From: QAND01 sp003150225
Lineage (GTDB): Bacteria > Bacillota > Clostridia > Christensenellales > QAND01
DNA length: 64,000 nt
Reading direction: 5' to 3'
NCBI RefSeq assembly: GCF_044357945.1
Contig: NZ_CP076563.1
Location: 1,240,001-1,304,000, forward strand
The position numbers and the translations under genes were made by a program. This document shows, piece after piece, positions 51,116 to 59,413 of the stretch; the stretch's first letter is position 1; every line of letters starts with the position of its first letter. The notes under the pieces were generated by a model, which searched no databases, was not told where the DNA came from, and saw nothing but the letters and a program-made list of their open reading frames with translations.

Positions 51116-52297
51116 ATGGGAAAGAATCTCAAAGGGAAAGACTGCGGTAAGGGTATCTGCCAAAGAAAGGATGGGTTGTATTACGCGCGTTTTGTTGATA
51201 AAGCAGGAAAACGACACGACAAGTATTTTCAGACGCTTCCCGAAGCCCGAAACTGGCTTGAAGAAGCAAAATACGCCGATAAGCACGAAGATGTTTTTGC
51301 AGCTACCGAAACTACGGTTGATGAATGGTTTAACTTTTGGATAGAGAATATTGTGGGTGATTTAGCACCTAACACGCTCAGAAATTACCGCGAGCGATAT
51401 GTCCACAACATTCAGCCTGTCATGGGCAGCATGATGATTGCAAATGTGAAGCCTATGCACTGTAAAAAGGTGTTCATTCAAATGGATGCCGACTATGCAG
51501 GTTCTACCATCCGTCAGACATACATTACGATGGGTACAATGTTCAAGGCCGCGAAGATGAATGACCTGATTTCCAAGCACCCGATGGACGGCATTCGATT
51601 TACAAAGCCAGTTCGTGCAACAGACGATATTAAGTTTCTCACCCGTGACGAGCAGCGTGTATTTCTTGAAACAGCACGACACTCCCATAACTACAATCAA
51701 TATGCGCTGATCCTCGAAACAGGCTTGCGCACTGGCGAAATGATTGGTCTTACATGGGATGCAATCGATTTTGAGAAACGGACGCTTACGGTAAACAAAA
51801 CATTGGAGTTCCGTCATTCTCAGCAGTATTGGCGTGCTGGTCCTCCAAAAACACAGAACAGCTATCGCACCATACCTCTGACTGACAGGGCGTATGAAAT
51901 CCTCAAAGAAATGTGGGATAGCCGGGGGAAGCGAAAAGAATCTCCGATGTTAAATCAGACTCTGGAATACATGGACAGACGCACAGGCATTTCCTCACAG
52001 CTTGTCATGCGGGATCTTGTTTTTATCAACTGGCGCACAGGAGAGCCTGCTAAAAACAGTTCTTATGATACCCACCTTTATAAACTCTGCGACGAAGCAG
52101 GGATACCCCGCTTTTGTATGCACGCGTTACGCCATACATACGCCACCAGAGCGATTGAAAGTGGGATGCAGCCAAAGGTGCTGCAAAAACTGCTGGGGCA
52201 CGCCAGTATCAAAACGACGATGGATCGGTATGTTCATGTAACCACCGATTCTTTAGATCAAGCTGTTAAGCAATTCCAGCTTAACGGGGTTTTTTGA
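51116..52297 (+). CDS. int: Tyrosine site-specific integrase (Tn916 family type)
   Basis: 393 residues from the ATG with GAAAGGAG upstream. An N-terminal arm-binding domain (KGICQRKDGLYYARFVDKAG), core-binding domain about 70-170 (ETTVDEWFNFWIENIV...), and catalytic domain with LILETGLRTGEMIGL (Arg), HALRHTYATRA (His-x-x-Arg), LLGHASIKTT and MDRYVHV (Tyr). Integrases of this type use short core sites with arm repeats. A hairpin (52265-52285) followed by T6 overlaps the 3' end and could stop its transcript before ychF. The site is at the right end, next to the attachment site. Confidence 0.92.
   Translation: MGKNLKGKDCGKGICQRKDGLYYARFVDKAGKRHDKYFQTLPEARNWLEEAKYADKHEDVFAATETTVDEWFNFWIENIVGDLAPNTLRNYRERYVHNIQPVMGSMMIANVKPMHCKKVFIQMDADYAGSTIRQTYITMGTMFKAAKMNDLISKHPMDGIRFTKPVRATDDIKFLTRDEQRVFLETARHSHNYNQYALILETGLRTGEMIGLTWDAIDFEKRTLTVNKTLEFRHSQQYWRAGPPKTQNSYRTIPLTDRAYEILKEMWDSRGKRKESPMLNQTLEYMDRRTGISSQLVMRDLVFINWRTGEPAKNSSYDTHLYKLCDEAGIPRFCMHALRHTYATRAIESGMQPKVLQKLLGHASIKTTMDRYVHVTTDSLDQAVKQFQLNGVF
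52265..52295 (+). terminator. Hairpin terminator at the 3' end of int
   Basis: GTTAAGC with GCTTAAC (52265-52285), then GGGG and T6. It would limit read-through from int to ychF. Confidence 0.55.
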
Positions 52298-52323
52298 TAA
52301 AAACCAATGTAATTTCATGCGTG

Positions 52324-52345
52324 AATGGTGTAAAAATGGTGTAGC
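52324..52345 (+). repeat. 22-bp direct repeat, right copy (probable integrase arm site)
   Basis: Identical to 39255-39276 in the same orientation; 65 bases from the right boundary of the element. See the left copy for the internal structure. Confidence 0.65.
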
Positions 52346-52410
52346 AGCCGAAACGCCAAAGCGCAAAAACCCTTGTAAATCAAGGAAAAATCGAAGGAGA
52401 ATGAAGATAT

Positions 52411-53505
52411 ATGAAATTAGGAATCGTGGGACTGCCCAACGTGGGTAAGTCCACGCTTTTTAACGCCCTGACCCGGGCGGGGGCCCAGGCCGCCAACTAT
52501 CCCTTCTGCACCATCGATCCCAACGTGGGCATCGTTCCGGTGCCCGATAAGCGCCTTCATGTGCTAGCCGAGATGTACCACCCTAAAAAAGTTACCCCCG
52601 CCACGGTGGAGTTTGTGGATATTGCGGGACTGGTCAAAGGCGCCAGCCGGGGAGAGGGTCTGGGAAACCGGTTTTTGTCCCACATCCGGGAGGTAGACGC
52701 CATCGTTCACGTGGTTCGGTGCTTTGAGGATGGGGACATCACCCATGTGGATGGTTCAGTGGATCCCATCAGGGACGTGGAGACCATCAACCTGGAACTG
52801 GTCATGGCCGACGCCGAGATGGTGCAGAAGCGCATCGAGCGGGTAGGCAAGATGGCCAAGACGGGAGATAAGCGGTATCCCGTGGAACAAGCGCTGTTAA
52901 CCCGGCTGCTGGACCACCTCAACGATGGCAAACTGGCTAAAAACTTCCCCATGAACGAGGAGGAGGCCGCTATGGTGGCGGAGCTGTGGCTGTTGACCAA
53001 CAAGCCGGTGCTGTATGCCGCCAACGTCAGCGAGGAGGACATAGCCCGGGGAGGCGATGTACCCCTGGTACAGAGGCTCCAGAAGTACGCCGAGGCCGAG
53101 GGCAGCGGCGTGGTAGCGGTTTCCGCCCGGATCGAGGAGGAGCTTTCCCAGTTGGAGGACGCTGAGCGGGACGAGTACCTGGCGGATCTGGGGGTGGAGG
53201 AATCCGGCCTTGCGCGGCTGGCCCAGGCCAGCTATGAGCTGTTGGGGCTCATCAGCTATCTTACCGCCGGCGTTGACGAGGTTCGGGCCTGGACCATCCA
53301 GAGGGGGACCAAGGCCCCCGCCGCCGCCGGCAAGATTCACTCCGATTTTGAAAAAGGGTTCATCCGGGCAGAGATCGTCCCCTATGAAACCCTCATCGAG
53401 TTGGGCTCCGTAGCCGCCGCCCGGGAAAAGGGGCTGTACCGCTCCGAGGGCAAGGATTACGTGATCCAGGACGGGGACGTGGTCCTCTTCCGCTTCAACG
53501 TCTAG
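52411..53505 (+). CDS. ychF: Ribosome-associated ATPase YchF/EngD
   Basis: 364 residues. GTPase-fold ATPase: GLPNVGKSTLFNALT (P-loop), VEFVDIAGLVKGASRGEGLGNRF (G3), NKPVLYAANVSEED in place of NKxD (the family's NxxE-type motif that favours ATP) and the TGS domain near the C-terminus (RTIQ-like AWTIQRGTKAPAAAGKIHSDFEKGF). The first four codons after ATG, AAATTAGGAATC, differ from the left remnant by synonymous changes, and the codons after that match host usage. The start is served by AAGGAG 11 bases upstream, supplied by the element. The native promoter is 13 kb away. Confidence 0.94.
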   Translation: MKLGIVGLPNVGKSTLFNALTRAGAQAANYPFCTIDPNVGIVPVPDKRLHVLAEMYHPKKVTPATVEFVDIAGLVKGASRGEGLGNRFLSHIREVDAIVHVVRCFEDGDITHVDGSVDPIRDVETINLELVMADAEMVQKRIERVGKMAKTGDKRYPVEQALLTRLLDHLNDGKLAKNFPMNEEEAAMVAELWLLTNKPVLYAANVSEEDIARGGDVPLVQRLQKYAEAEGSGVVAVSARIEEELSQLEDAERDEYLADLGVEESGLARLAQASYELLGLISYLTAGVDEVRAWTIQRGTKAPAAAGKIHSDFEKGFIRAEIVPYETLIELGSVAAAREKGLYRSEGKDYVIQDGDVVLFRFNV

Positions 53506-53740
53506 CGGCGAGTCGCCGCTGACATTGTCGCGGGCGGGGTTAAGCTGTTAGAAAACCTCTTGATTCCAACGGCAAGACGTATGAGTAGAGGCACATCCGC
53601 AACCCCGGAGCAGGCAGGCTGAGCCTGCACCCATGCCACGGACAGGGGTTAGATAGCTTAAAGCCTAGTCATGCCAGCGGTAAAACGACAGCTAGAGGCA
53701 CATATCCGCACACCGAAGGCGTGCAAAACGGAATCGGGCA
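53506..53740 (-). repeat. Intergenic palindromic repeats after ychF
   Basis: Two copies on the minus strand: one at about 53508-53600, the other 53638-53735. They share GCCTCTA, CTTGCCG(T/C)TGG-like, AGG(T/C)TTT and the tail CCCGCCCGCGACA-ATGTCAGC with copies near 62600. Between them lies GGCAGGCTGAGCCTGCACCC (53613-53632), a near-palindrome also found at 27532 and 62310. A GCGGCGA-G-TCGCCGC hairpin overlaps the ychF stop region. Confidence 0.65.
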
Positions 53741-53767
53741 CTGCCCGGCGCCGAAGGAGGGAGTTCC

Positions 53768-55060
53768 ATGCTGTTTTCCGATATCACCCTATTGGATGAG
53801 ACGCTCACGCCCCGGGAGCATATGTACCTTGGAGTGCGGGATGGACGCGTCGCCTATTTAAGCGATGTCCCTCCAGAGGAGGAATATGGCGAGGTCTATC
53901 ACGGCCACAAGAAGCTTCTGATGCCCGGCATGTACAACGTCCATACCCATCTTCCCATGACCCTTCTCCGGGGGTATGGAGAGAATATGACCCTGGATGA
54001 TTGGCTACATAAGCGCATCTTCCCCTTTGAGGCCAAGATGACAGGGGAGGACATCTATTGGAGCACCCTGTTGGGCCTGGCGGAGCTGATGCGGTTTGGG
54101 ACGGTATCCGCCTCGGATATGTACTACCATGGGGCGGATATGGCCCGAGCGGTTTTGGAATCCGGCATGAAGTGCTCCATCAGCGCCACCGCTTTGTGCT
54201 TTGACGATTCCCCTCTCAAGGCGCTTCCGGTCTACCGGGAAACCGTATCCCTGTTCCGGGACTGGAACGGCAAGGGAGACGGCCGTATCCAGGTGGATTG
54301 CAACATCCACGGGGAGTACACCAGCACCCCGCGGGTGGTTGCGGATATGGCGGATCTGGCAAAGGAGCTGGGTGCCCGGGTTCAGGTGCATCTATCCGAG
54401 AGTGAAGCGGAGCATCAGGGCTGCCTCCAGCGTCATGGCAAGACCCCCGCCCGGTATTTTTACGATCTGGGCTTCTTCGATTCCCCCGCCGTGGCCGCCC
54501 ATTGCGTGTGGACCACCCCGGAGGATTGGGAATTGTTCCTAGAAAAAGGGGTCACGGTGGCCACCTGTCCCGTGAGCAACCTAAAGATCGCCAGCGGGAT
54601 CGCTCCGGCGGCACAAATGCTGGAGCGGGGCGTCAGTCTAGCCCTGGGCACCGACGGGGTTGCCAGCAACAACGACCACGATATGTTCCAGGATATGAAA
54701 ATTCTAGCCTTGATTCAGAAATACCGTGCCTGGGATCCCACCGCCATGAGTCCCCGGCAGGCCCTCTCTGCCGCCACCCGCACGGGCGCTCTTGCCCAGG
54801 GCCGGACCGACTGCGGGAGTATCGCGCTGCACAACCGGGCGGATCTCGTGGTTCTCAACATGGATGCGCCTCACTGGGAGCCGGTTCACGACCTCCTCAA
54901 TACCCTGGTATATTCCGCTTCTGGCCACGACGTCTGCCTGACCATGGTGGACGGCCAGGTTGTCTATCGGGATGGGGAATACCCCACTTTGGATCTGGAA
55001 CGCATCTATTGGGAGGTCAGCGCCCGCAAGGACCGCATATTAGGGGAGCTGGGAGCATAA
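53768..55060 (+). CDS. Amidohydrolase, MTA/SAH deaminase type
   Basis: 430 residues. Metal-dependent hydrolase of the ATZ/TRZ and MtaD group: VHTHLPMTLLRG (two His), VQVHLSESEAEH, VAAHCVW, CPVSNLKIASGIAP and LGTDGVASNNDHDMFQDMK form the metal and substrate site. The SNLKIASG and DMFQDMK motifs are typical of 5'-methylthioadenosine/S-adenosylhomocysteine deaminases, which are common in Clostridia and Thermotoga. Converts SAH or MTA to inosyl products in that case; a guanine- or other deaminase role is possible. GGAGG precedes the ATG. Stand-alone gene after the repeats. Confidence 0.85.
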   Translation: MLFSDITLLDETLTPREHMYLGVRDGRVAYLSDVPPEEEYGEVYHGHKKLLMPGMYNVHTHLPMTLLRGYGENMTLDDWLHKRIFPFEAKMTGEDIYWSTLLGLAELMRFGTVSASDMYYHGADMARAVLESGMKCSISATALCFDDSPLKALPVYRETVSLFRDWNGKGDGRIQVDCNIHGEYTSTPRVVADMADLAKELGARVQVHLSESEAEHQGCLQRHGKTPARYFYDLGFFDSPAVAAHCVWTTPEDWELFLEKGVTVATCPVSNLKIASGIAPAAQMLERGVSLALGTDGVASNNDHDMFQDMKILALIQKYRAWDPTAMSPRQALSAATRTGALAQGRTDCGSIALHNRADLVVLNMDAPHWEPVHDLLNTLVYSASGHDVCLTMVDGQVVYRDGEYPTLDLERIYWEVSARKDRILGELGA

Positions 55061-55148
55061 CGCGATCCAGCAGCCGTTAAAATTTTCGTTGCTCTAGTAT
55101 AGGAGCAACCCTCCCCGTTTTTTGTGCTATTCTTCTCTTAATCCCATA

Positions 55149-55292
55149 GTGCATCATAAGCTTGGATTGATCTCCTATCGAGAGTATCGTTCTCTCAACC
55201 ACATGATCGAGCACTGGATTGAAGATGGAATCAGACGTGATGAGGAACAGCACAGCGCTCTTCCCACAGACACCCACGGCCTAAGAAAATAA
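55149..55292 (+). pseudogene. Remnant frame, possibly 3' end of a lost gene
   Basis: Open for 63 codons from the preceding stop and reading HKLGLISYREYRSLNHM then IEHWIEDGIRRDEEQ, a natural, charged helical pattern, ending immediately before a good terminator. The only starts are GTG (55149) or TTG, neither with a ribosome site. It looks like the tail of a gene now lost at the 5' end, or a very small protein. Family not recognised. Confidence 0.35.
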
Positions 55293-55325
55293 AAAGCCCC
55301 GGCTATCGCCGGAGCTTTTCTTTCT
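55293..55325 (+). terminator. Terminator after the remnant
   Basis: AAAAGCCCCGGC-TATC-GCCGGAGCTTTT with T run; one mismatch. Confidence 0.7.
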
Positions 55326-55458
55326 TATCCTCTGTAATTCACATCCATTTTGCTTTTTGCAAGTATCATGTGGGCGATCCCTTTTCGCGCGCCTTTGGTG
55401 CGCGTTGCACTCCCGTTGCTGCTTATCATCGGTCCAGTGCCCTGGGCCCCAACCGCGT

Positions 55459-56451
55459 TCACTTTTCCGCCACCTGGGGCTGCCGGTCGGACACGTTTAC
55501 AGCCTCCAACGCCTCTGGCCTCGGCTCAGGCTGCACCGCCCGGGGCTTCCGCCCCCGCTCGGTGGCCATAAGGTAGACAAACAGGCCCAGAAGCACCACG
55601 CCTCCGCCCAGCAGGATGCTGGGCGCCACCGTTTCCCCGATGAGCACAAAGGCGGTAAAAGCGGATACCACCGGGGAGAACAGGTATACCACCGAAATGG
55701 TGGTGGGCTTAATGGTGCGCATGCACCAACTGGAGATGGTCTGGGACAGCACGGTACAGAACAGGGCAATCACCAGCACATAGGGCAGGGTAGGGGCGGG
55801 CAGGGCCATGCTGATTCCCGACACCGTGCCAAAGCACAGCACCATCACCATAGAGGTAGCAAAGACGTACAGCATCAGGGGAATCACGGAGATTTGCCGG
55901 GTCACGTCCCGTCCCAGCAGCAGGAAGATGCCATAGGATAGGGAGGACAGCGGCATGATGATGATGCTCACAAGGGACGCGCCTCCGGTGGCGCTGCCAT
56001 TCAGGCCGATAAGCACCACCCCGATAAGGCTGATCCCAATGCCGAAAAGGGCGGGCAGAGAGGTCTTTTCCCGGTACAGCACATACAGAAGAATGATGGT
56101 AAAGATGGGGGTGATGTTCCCCAGAATATTCACCACAAAGGTGCCGGACATGGACAGGGACATGCTCCAGCAGATGGTCTCAAAACCCCGGGTTACCCCC
56201 ATGGCAATGACCGTCCAAAAGAGCTTTTTATCCTTGGCCACCTTACACACGTCGCTCCACAGGCTCTTCTTCAGCCGGCAAACCACCAGCAGCAAAGCCA
56301 CGGTAAACACCATCCGCCACAAGGCCACTCCCACGGGGGTGATCCCCAGCTTCAGAGCCGTCTTAAAGGTGGGGGACATCAAGGAGCCCACAACCATGGC
56401 GGTGATCAATCCCGCAAAACCCATGGCCTTGGAGGCCGGCGCCTTTTCCAT
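55459..56451 (-). CDS. DMT superfamily transporter, copy 2 of the GDPD operon
   Basis: 330 residues with ten predicted membrane helices in two EamA repeats (GFAGLITAMVVGSLMSPTFKTAL, IGISLIGVVLIGLNG, ISVVYLFSPVVSAFTAFVLIGE). Long basic C-terminus. AGGAGG precedes the ATG. Last gene of the operon after GDPD. It is a paralogue of the 57346 gene; the two resemble each other in helix pattern (the VVSA.VFVLIGE / VVCYFLLGEIP parts). Substrate unknown; the link to glycerophosphodiester cleavage is inferred from the order only. Confidence 0.85.
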   Translation of the reverse strand: MEKAPASKAMGFAGLITAMVVGSLMSPTFKTALKLGITPVGVALWRMVFTVALLLVVCRLKKSLWSDVCKVAKDKKLFWTVIAMGVTRGFETICWSMSLSMSGTFVVNILGNITPIFTIILLYVLYREKTSLPALFGIGISLIGVVLIGLNGSATGGASLVSIIIMPLSSLSYGIFLLLGRDVTRQISVIPLMLYVFATSMVMVLCFGTVSGISMALPAPTLPYVLVIALFCTVLSQTISSWCMRTIKPTTISVVYLFSPVVSAFTAFVLIGETVAPSILLGGGVVLLGLFVYLMATERGRKPRAVQPEPRPEALEAVNVSDRQPQVAEK

Positions 56452-56482
56452 TGCTTGTTACCTCCTAAAAAGAGAAGAAACG

Positions 56483-56513
56483 GTGCCCCCGCCGCAACCA
56501 TGCGGGCAGGGGC
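56483..56513. other. GC-rich hairpin between GDPD and DMT genes
   Basis: GCCCC-CGCCGCA-ACCA-TGCGGGCA-GGGGC within the 73-base gap; may moderate read-through or stability. Confidence 0.4.
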
Positions 56514-56524
56514 ATTTGTTCGCC

Positions 56525-57328
56525 TTACAGCGTATCATCATATTCCATTTCAGGAGCTTTGTCCATAGGCAAAAAGTTCTGGAAGATATACCCATCCACA
56601 TATGGGCCAATTCGCTCCACATCCTCCTGGCTGCACAGGGTATAGGCCACCACGGGAAGTCCGTGCTTGCGGCGGTTCTGAACCACCTTGGCCTCCACGC
56701 CATCCTGGCTGTACGCGATGAAATCCGGCTTGGCGTAGCCTCGGAACCACAGGCGGCTGGCGGCAAAGGCAAACAACGGACTGGTATCCTCAAACCGCCG
56801 GGCAGATAGCTGTCCCACCGGCCGGCGGGGCTCCAGCTTTTTCAGTAGGCGAACCGACGCGGGATTAAAGGACTCCAGGGCAATTCCGCCAAAATAGCCG
56901 GTAAGATGGTGGCTTACCAGCCGTTCCAGCTTGCCCACTCCTAAGAGGGTGGGCTGCTTAACCTCGATCAAAAAGGGCACTCGGCCCGCCACCTCTTCCA
57001 ACACCTCACAAAGGGTGGGGATGCCCAGATCCTCTCGGCCGAACAACCGGCGCTCCCGCAGCTGTGACAGGGTCAATTCCCCAATCAAAGTTTTCTCCCC
57101 GGCGGACCGGGCCAGGCTGGCATCGTGATGAACCACCACCACGTCGTCCCGGGTAAGCTGAACGTCCAGCTCAATGGGATACCCCAGCCTAAGGCAGTTG
57201 CAGAAGGCCTCCATGGAGTTTTCCACTCCCCCAGGCCCGGCAAGGCCTCGGTGGGCGATGGGCCCCAGCAACCATTGCTGGCCCAGCAAATGGGAATCAT
57301 ATTGGTGGGCGCGCTCCTTTTTGGGCAA
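56525..57328 (-). CDS. Glycerophosphodiester phosphodiesterase family protein
   Basis: 267 residues from a TTG start with AAAGGAAC upstream. GDPD TIM-barrel motifs: IAHRGLAG (His), GGVENSMEAF, IELDVQLTRDDVVVVHHDASLAR (Glu, Asp, HHD), VPFLIEVKQ and the C-terminal VVAYTLCS. No signal peptide, so cytosolic. Would hydrolyse glycerophosphodiesters to glycerol-3-phosphate and alcohol. It lies 17 bases after the 57346 transporter and 73 before the second one, in one operon, so the transporters may export or import related compounds. Confidence 0.9.
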   Translation of the reverse strand: MPKKERAHQYDSHLLGQQWLLGPIAHRGLAGPGGVENSMEAFCNCLRLGYPIELDVQLTRDDVVVVHHDASLARSAGEKTLIGELTLSQLRERRLFGREDLGIPTLCEVLEEVAGRVPFLIEVKQPTLLGVGKLERLVSHHLTGYFGGIALESFNPASVRLLKKLEPRRPVGQLSARRFEDTSPLFAFAASRLWFRGYAKPDFIAYSQDGVEAKVVQNRRKHGLPVVAYTLCSQEDVERIGPYVDGYIFQNFLPMDKAPEMEYDDTL

Positions 57329-57345
57329 AGGTTCGGTTCCTTTCC

Positions 57346-58350
57346 TTATCCGGCAGCGTTTTGCTGCGGTACAGCCTCTCCCTCCATGGCCTTCACATCA
57401 GCCTGCTCCTTGGCCAGAACCGCGCGGCTCTCCTGGAGTTTGGCCAGGTTGTACACGCATAGACCCACCAGAACCAAGGCGCCGCCGATGAGCACCATAA
57501 TGCTGGGAATCTCGCCCAGCAGGAAGTAGCAGACCACCGCGGAAACCACCGGCCCAAACAGGTTAAAGATGGAGGACTTCACGGGGCTGATGTACTTCAC
57601 GGCCCATACGCCGCAGGAGTGGCCCAATAGGGTACACCAGATGCCCATGACCAGGAAGATCAGCCAGCCCTCCATGGTGATGGGGCCAAAGGGCGATCCG
57701 GAAAGCACACAGCAGGCCACCATCTCCAGGGTGGAGAAGATATAAGCGATGAACAGCATGGGCCAGAAGGAAACATCCTGCTGTACCAGCTTGCTGAACA
57801 GCAGGTACAACGCCATGAGAATGGCGGAACAGAACATCCCAAACACCGCCCACAGGCTGATGGTGCCGCCGCTAAAGCTGGAAATGCTGATGATGCCCAC
57901 CCCAAACAGACAGATGAACACCCCCAGCATGGCCTTGGGCCCGGTTCGCTCCTTAAACATCAGGTAGCTGCCCAGCATAATGAACAGGGGCTGGGTGTTG
58001 GAGATCATATTAAGGACAAAAACAGGGGTCTGGCTGTCCAGGCAATAGGCCCAGATCAAAAGGCTGCTGGCCTTAAAAATGCCCATCAGCGCCAGGATGA
58101 TGAACACCCGGGGGTTCTTACAGATCTTTACGATCTCCTGGCGGTAGTCCTTTTTGATGGCGCACATGACGGCTACGCCCACCCAGGCGAAGAACATCCG
58201 GTACACCGACATATTCTCGCTGGTCATGCCGGTGTTGTGGGCAAGGCCGATTCGGAACAACGGCGCATGGAACGTACTGGCCACCATGCCGAAGATCAGC
58301 ACGGCATAGATCACCGCCATAGACGGTGCTTTGTTCTGCTTAAGCTCCAC
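57346..58350 (-). CDS. DMT superfamily transporter, copy 1 of the GDPD operon
   Basis: 334 residues from the GTG with GGAGG eight bases upstream, better than the TTG at 58371 in front of the site. Ten helices; EamA-type. Includes ISNTQPLFIMLGSYLMFKERTGPKAM and SSIFNLFGPVVSAVVCYFLLGE. First gene of the DMT-GDPD-DMT unit; the sequence upstream includes the terminator of the neighbouring minus-strand genes at 58397-58430. Confidence 0.85.
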   Translation of the reverse strand: MELKQNKAPSMAVIYAVLIFGMVASTFHAPLFRIGLAHNTGMTSENMSVYRMFFAWVGVAVMCAIKKDYRQEIVKICKNPRVFIILALMGIFKASSLLIWAYCLDSQTPVFVLNMISNTQPLFIMLGSYLMFKERTGPKAMLGVFICLFGVGIISISSFSGGTISLWAVFGMFCSAILMALYLLFSKLVQQDVSFWPMLFIAYIFSTLEMVACCVLSGSPFGPITMEGWLIFLVMGIWCTLLGHSCGVWAVKYISPVKSSIFNLFGPVVSAVVCYFLLGEIPSIMVLIGGALVLVGLCVYNLAKLQESRAVLAKEQADVKAMEGEAVPQQNAAG

Positions 58351-58396
58351 TGGTTTCCCCTCCAAAATCAATGAATCGTAATAAAATATCTAAAAG

Positions 58397-58430
58397 AAAG
58401 ACGACCAATGGCAATCCATTGGCAGTCTTT
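58397..58430 (-). terminator. Terminator after the GIY-YIG-like gene
   Basis: AAAGAC-CCAATGG with CCATTGG-GTCTTT (one mismatched dinucleotide) and a T-rich follow-on on the minus strand. Confidence 0.7.
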
Positions 58431-58587
58431 ATTTTCTAAGAGTTGTACGCAATCGCCTTCATTCCAGCGTGACTATACACCCCCCAGGGGGATATTTCAA
58501 TGGTTTAGCGGAAAAAACCGCATCCAATTTCTGAAACCATCCTTTTTCTGCCCGGTTATCCAGGAGCTGCTATCCCCGGCCGGCAGC

Positions 58588-58923
58588 CTAGGCTTCGTTC
58601 TCCCGCTGCCGCCATAGCGCTAAGAGCTGGTTCAGATCCTCCCGAAACTCCTTGGGGGTTTGACCCTCCTGGGGCCTCAGGGTTTCCAGCACCTCAAAGG
58701 AATACCCTGCTGGGCCATAGGCCGCCCAGTCCTTCTGAAGCGCAGCGTAACAGCAGCTATTGGTCTGAATCGCAAACAGAAATTTGTTCCGCGCTCCCGA
58801 TAGGTTGGGCTCCGCCAGCAGAAAGCGCTGTCCCGTCTCCCGGTTTTGGATGCAGATGATCCCCCCTTCCCGGGGAGCCTCCCGGTACTGCCGGCGCAAC
58901 GTGCGCCGCCGCTCCTGGTCCAT
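58588..58923 (-). CDS. GIY-YIG-like nuclease family protein
   Basis: 111 residues. Begins GGIICIQNRETGQRFL at about residue 20, where GIY is altered to GII, followed by SGARNKFLFAIQTNSC and a WAAYGPAGYSFEVLETL region that belongs to the short, poorly known GIY-YIG-like proteins common in Clostridia. The catalytic Tyr pair is not complete, so nuclease activity is uncertain. Overlaps the upstream DUF6530 gene by one base, so both belong to one unit. Confidence 0.6.
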   Translation of the reverse strand: MDQERRRTLRRQYREAPREGGIICIQNRETGQRFLLAEPNLSGARNKFLFAIQTNSCCYAALQKDWAAYGPAGYSFEVLETLRPQEGQTPKEFREDLNQLLALWRQRENEA

Positions 58924-59402
58924 CAGTAATCCATCTCCTTCAGAATACGGCTTAGAACCCTAAGCCGCTCCCCAATGAGCTCGTCATCCTTGGCCAGTGC
59001 GTCCAAAAACAGCCGAATATCCTCCTGGATGTGTTGATTTTCAGTACAGACCTGAAGGGTCATGGCGTCCCCCTGAATCCCAATGCGGTCCACCATCGGG
59101 TTCTCGGGATCATAGAAATCGGGGTAGCGGTACGCGTCCCGCAGATACTGTTTGGCCCGGCACACCAAAATGGCCAGATCCAGCACCCGGTGCAGGGGAA
59201 TCTCTTCGGATTGGCGGGACCATTTCTCCCCGGTATGCCGCCACACCTTGGCCGAAATATCCACCCGGCCCCGGTCATTCCACTGGGCTAGACCCAGGGA
59301 AAGCCCTTTGGCGTCGCTATGATAGGCCAACCGGCCATCCACATTCTCATAATTCTCCACGGTAAAAACCGGCTTATGCTTTAAAGTGGTGGGAATTTGC
59401 AT
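58923..59402 (-). CDS. DUF6530 family protein
   Basis: 159 residues from the ATG with GGAG eight bases upstream (59402); another ATG lies nine bases earlier. Features QIPTTLKHKPVFTVENYE, SDAKGLSLGLAQWNDRGRVD, HTGEKWSRQSEEIPLHRVLDL and LRVLSRILKEMDY, which match what I know of the DUF6530 proteins of Clostridia. Function unknown. Coupled to the GIY-YIG-like gene. Transcription starts near the AT-rich stretch (59414-59450), which holds an inverted TTAGTAAATTACTAA repeat, a possible operator. Confidence 0.65.
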   Translation of the reverse strand: MQIPTTLKHKPVFTVENYENVDGRLAYHSDAKGLSLGLAQWNDRGRVDISAKVWRHTGEKWSRQSEEIPLHRVLDLAILVCRAKQYLRDAYRYPDFYDPENPMVDRIGIQGDAMTLQVCTENQHIQEDIRLFLDALAKDDELIGERLRVLSRILKEMDY

Positions 59403-59413
59403 CAACATCACTC

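Larger units (their letters stand above)
39127..52410. mobile_element. Integrative mobilisable element inserted in the 5' end of ychF
   Basis: About 13.3 kb of visibly lower GC than both flanks. Boundaries are set by the split ychF start (39112-39127 left, 52411-52426 right; 13 of 16 bases identical, differences at synonymous positions). Contents from the right: tyrosine integrase, excisionase, DnaC-like ATPase, RepA, a small Cys protein, MobC, then on the minus strand an HTH protein, a membrane protein, type III Mod and Res, an HTH-ImmA/IrrE protein, DUF4411 and a serine recombinase with a further gene. Without a relaxase or mating genes it would need help from another element to transfer. 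A 22-bp direct repeat lies near each end. Confidence 0.82.
55061..55458. other. Intergenic region: remnant and terminator
   Basis: 398 bases between amidohydrolase and the DMT operon end. It holds the remnant frame (55149-55292) with its terminator (55293-55325) and, further on, a GCGCGCC-TTT-GGTGCGC hairpin (about 55387-55405). No other gene seen. Confidence 0.4.

Noticed and set aside
39255..52345. The 22-bp direct repeats as the attachment cores
   Set aside because: They lie inside the element on both sides; the split ychF start marks the real junctions more economically.
55077..55277. Minus-strand frame of 66 residues
   Set aside because: The plus strand carries the more protein-like frame followed by a terminator, so this is an antisense shadow.
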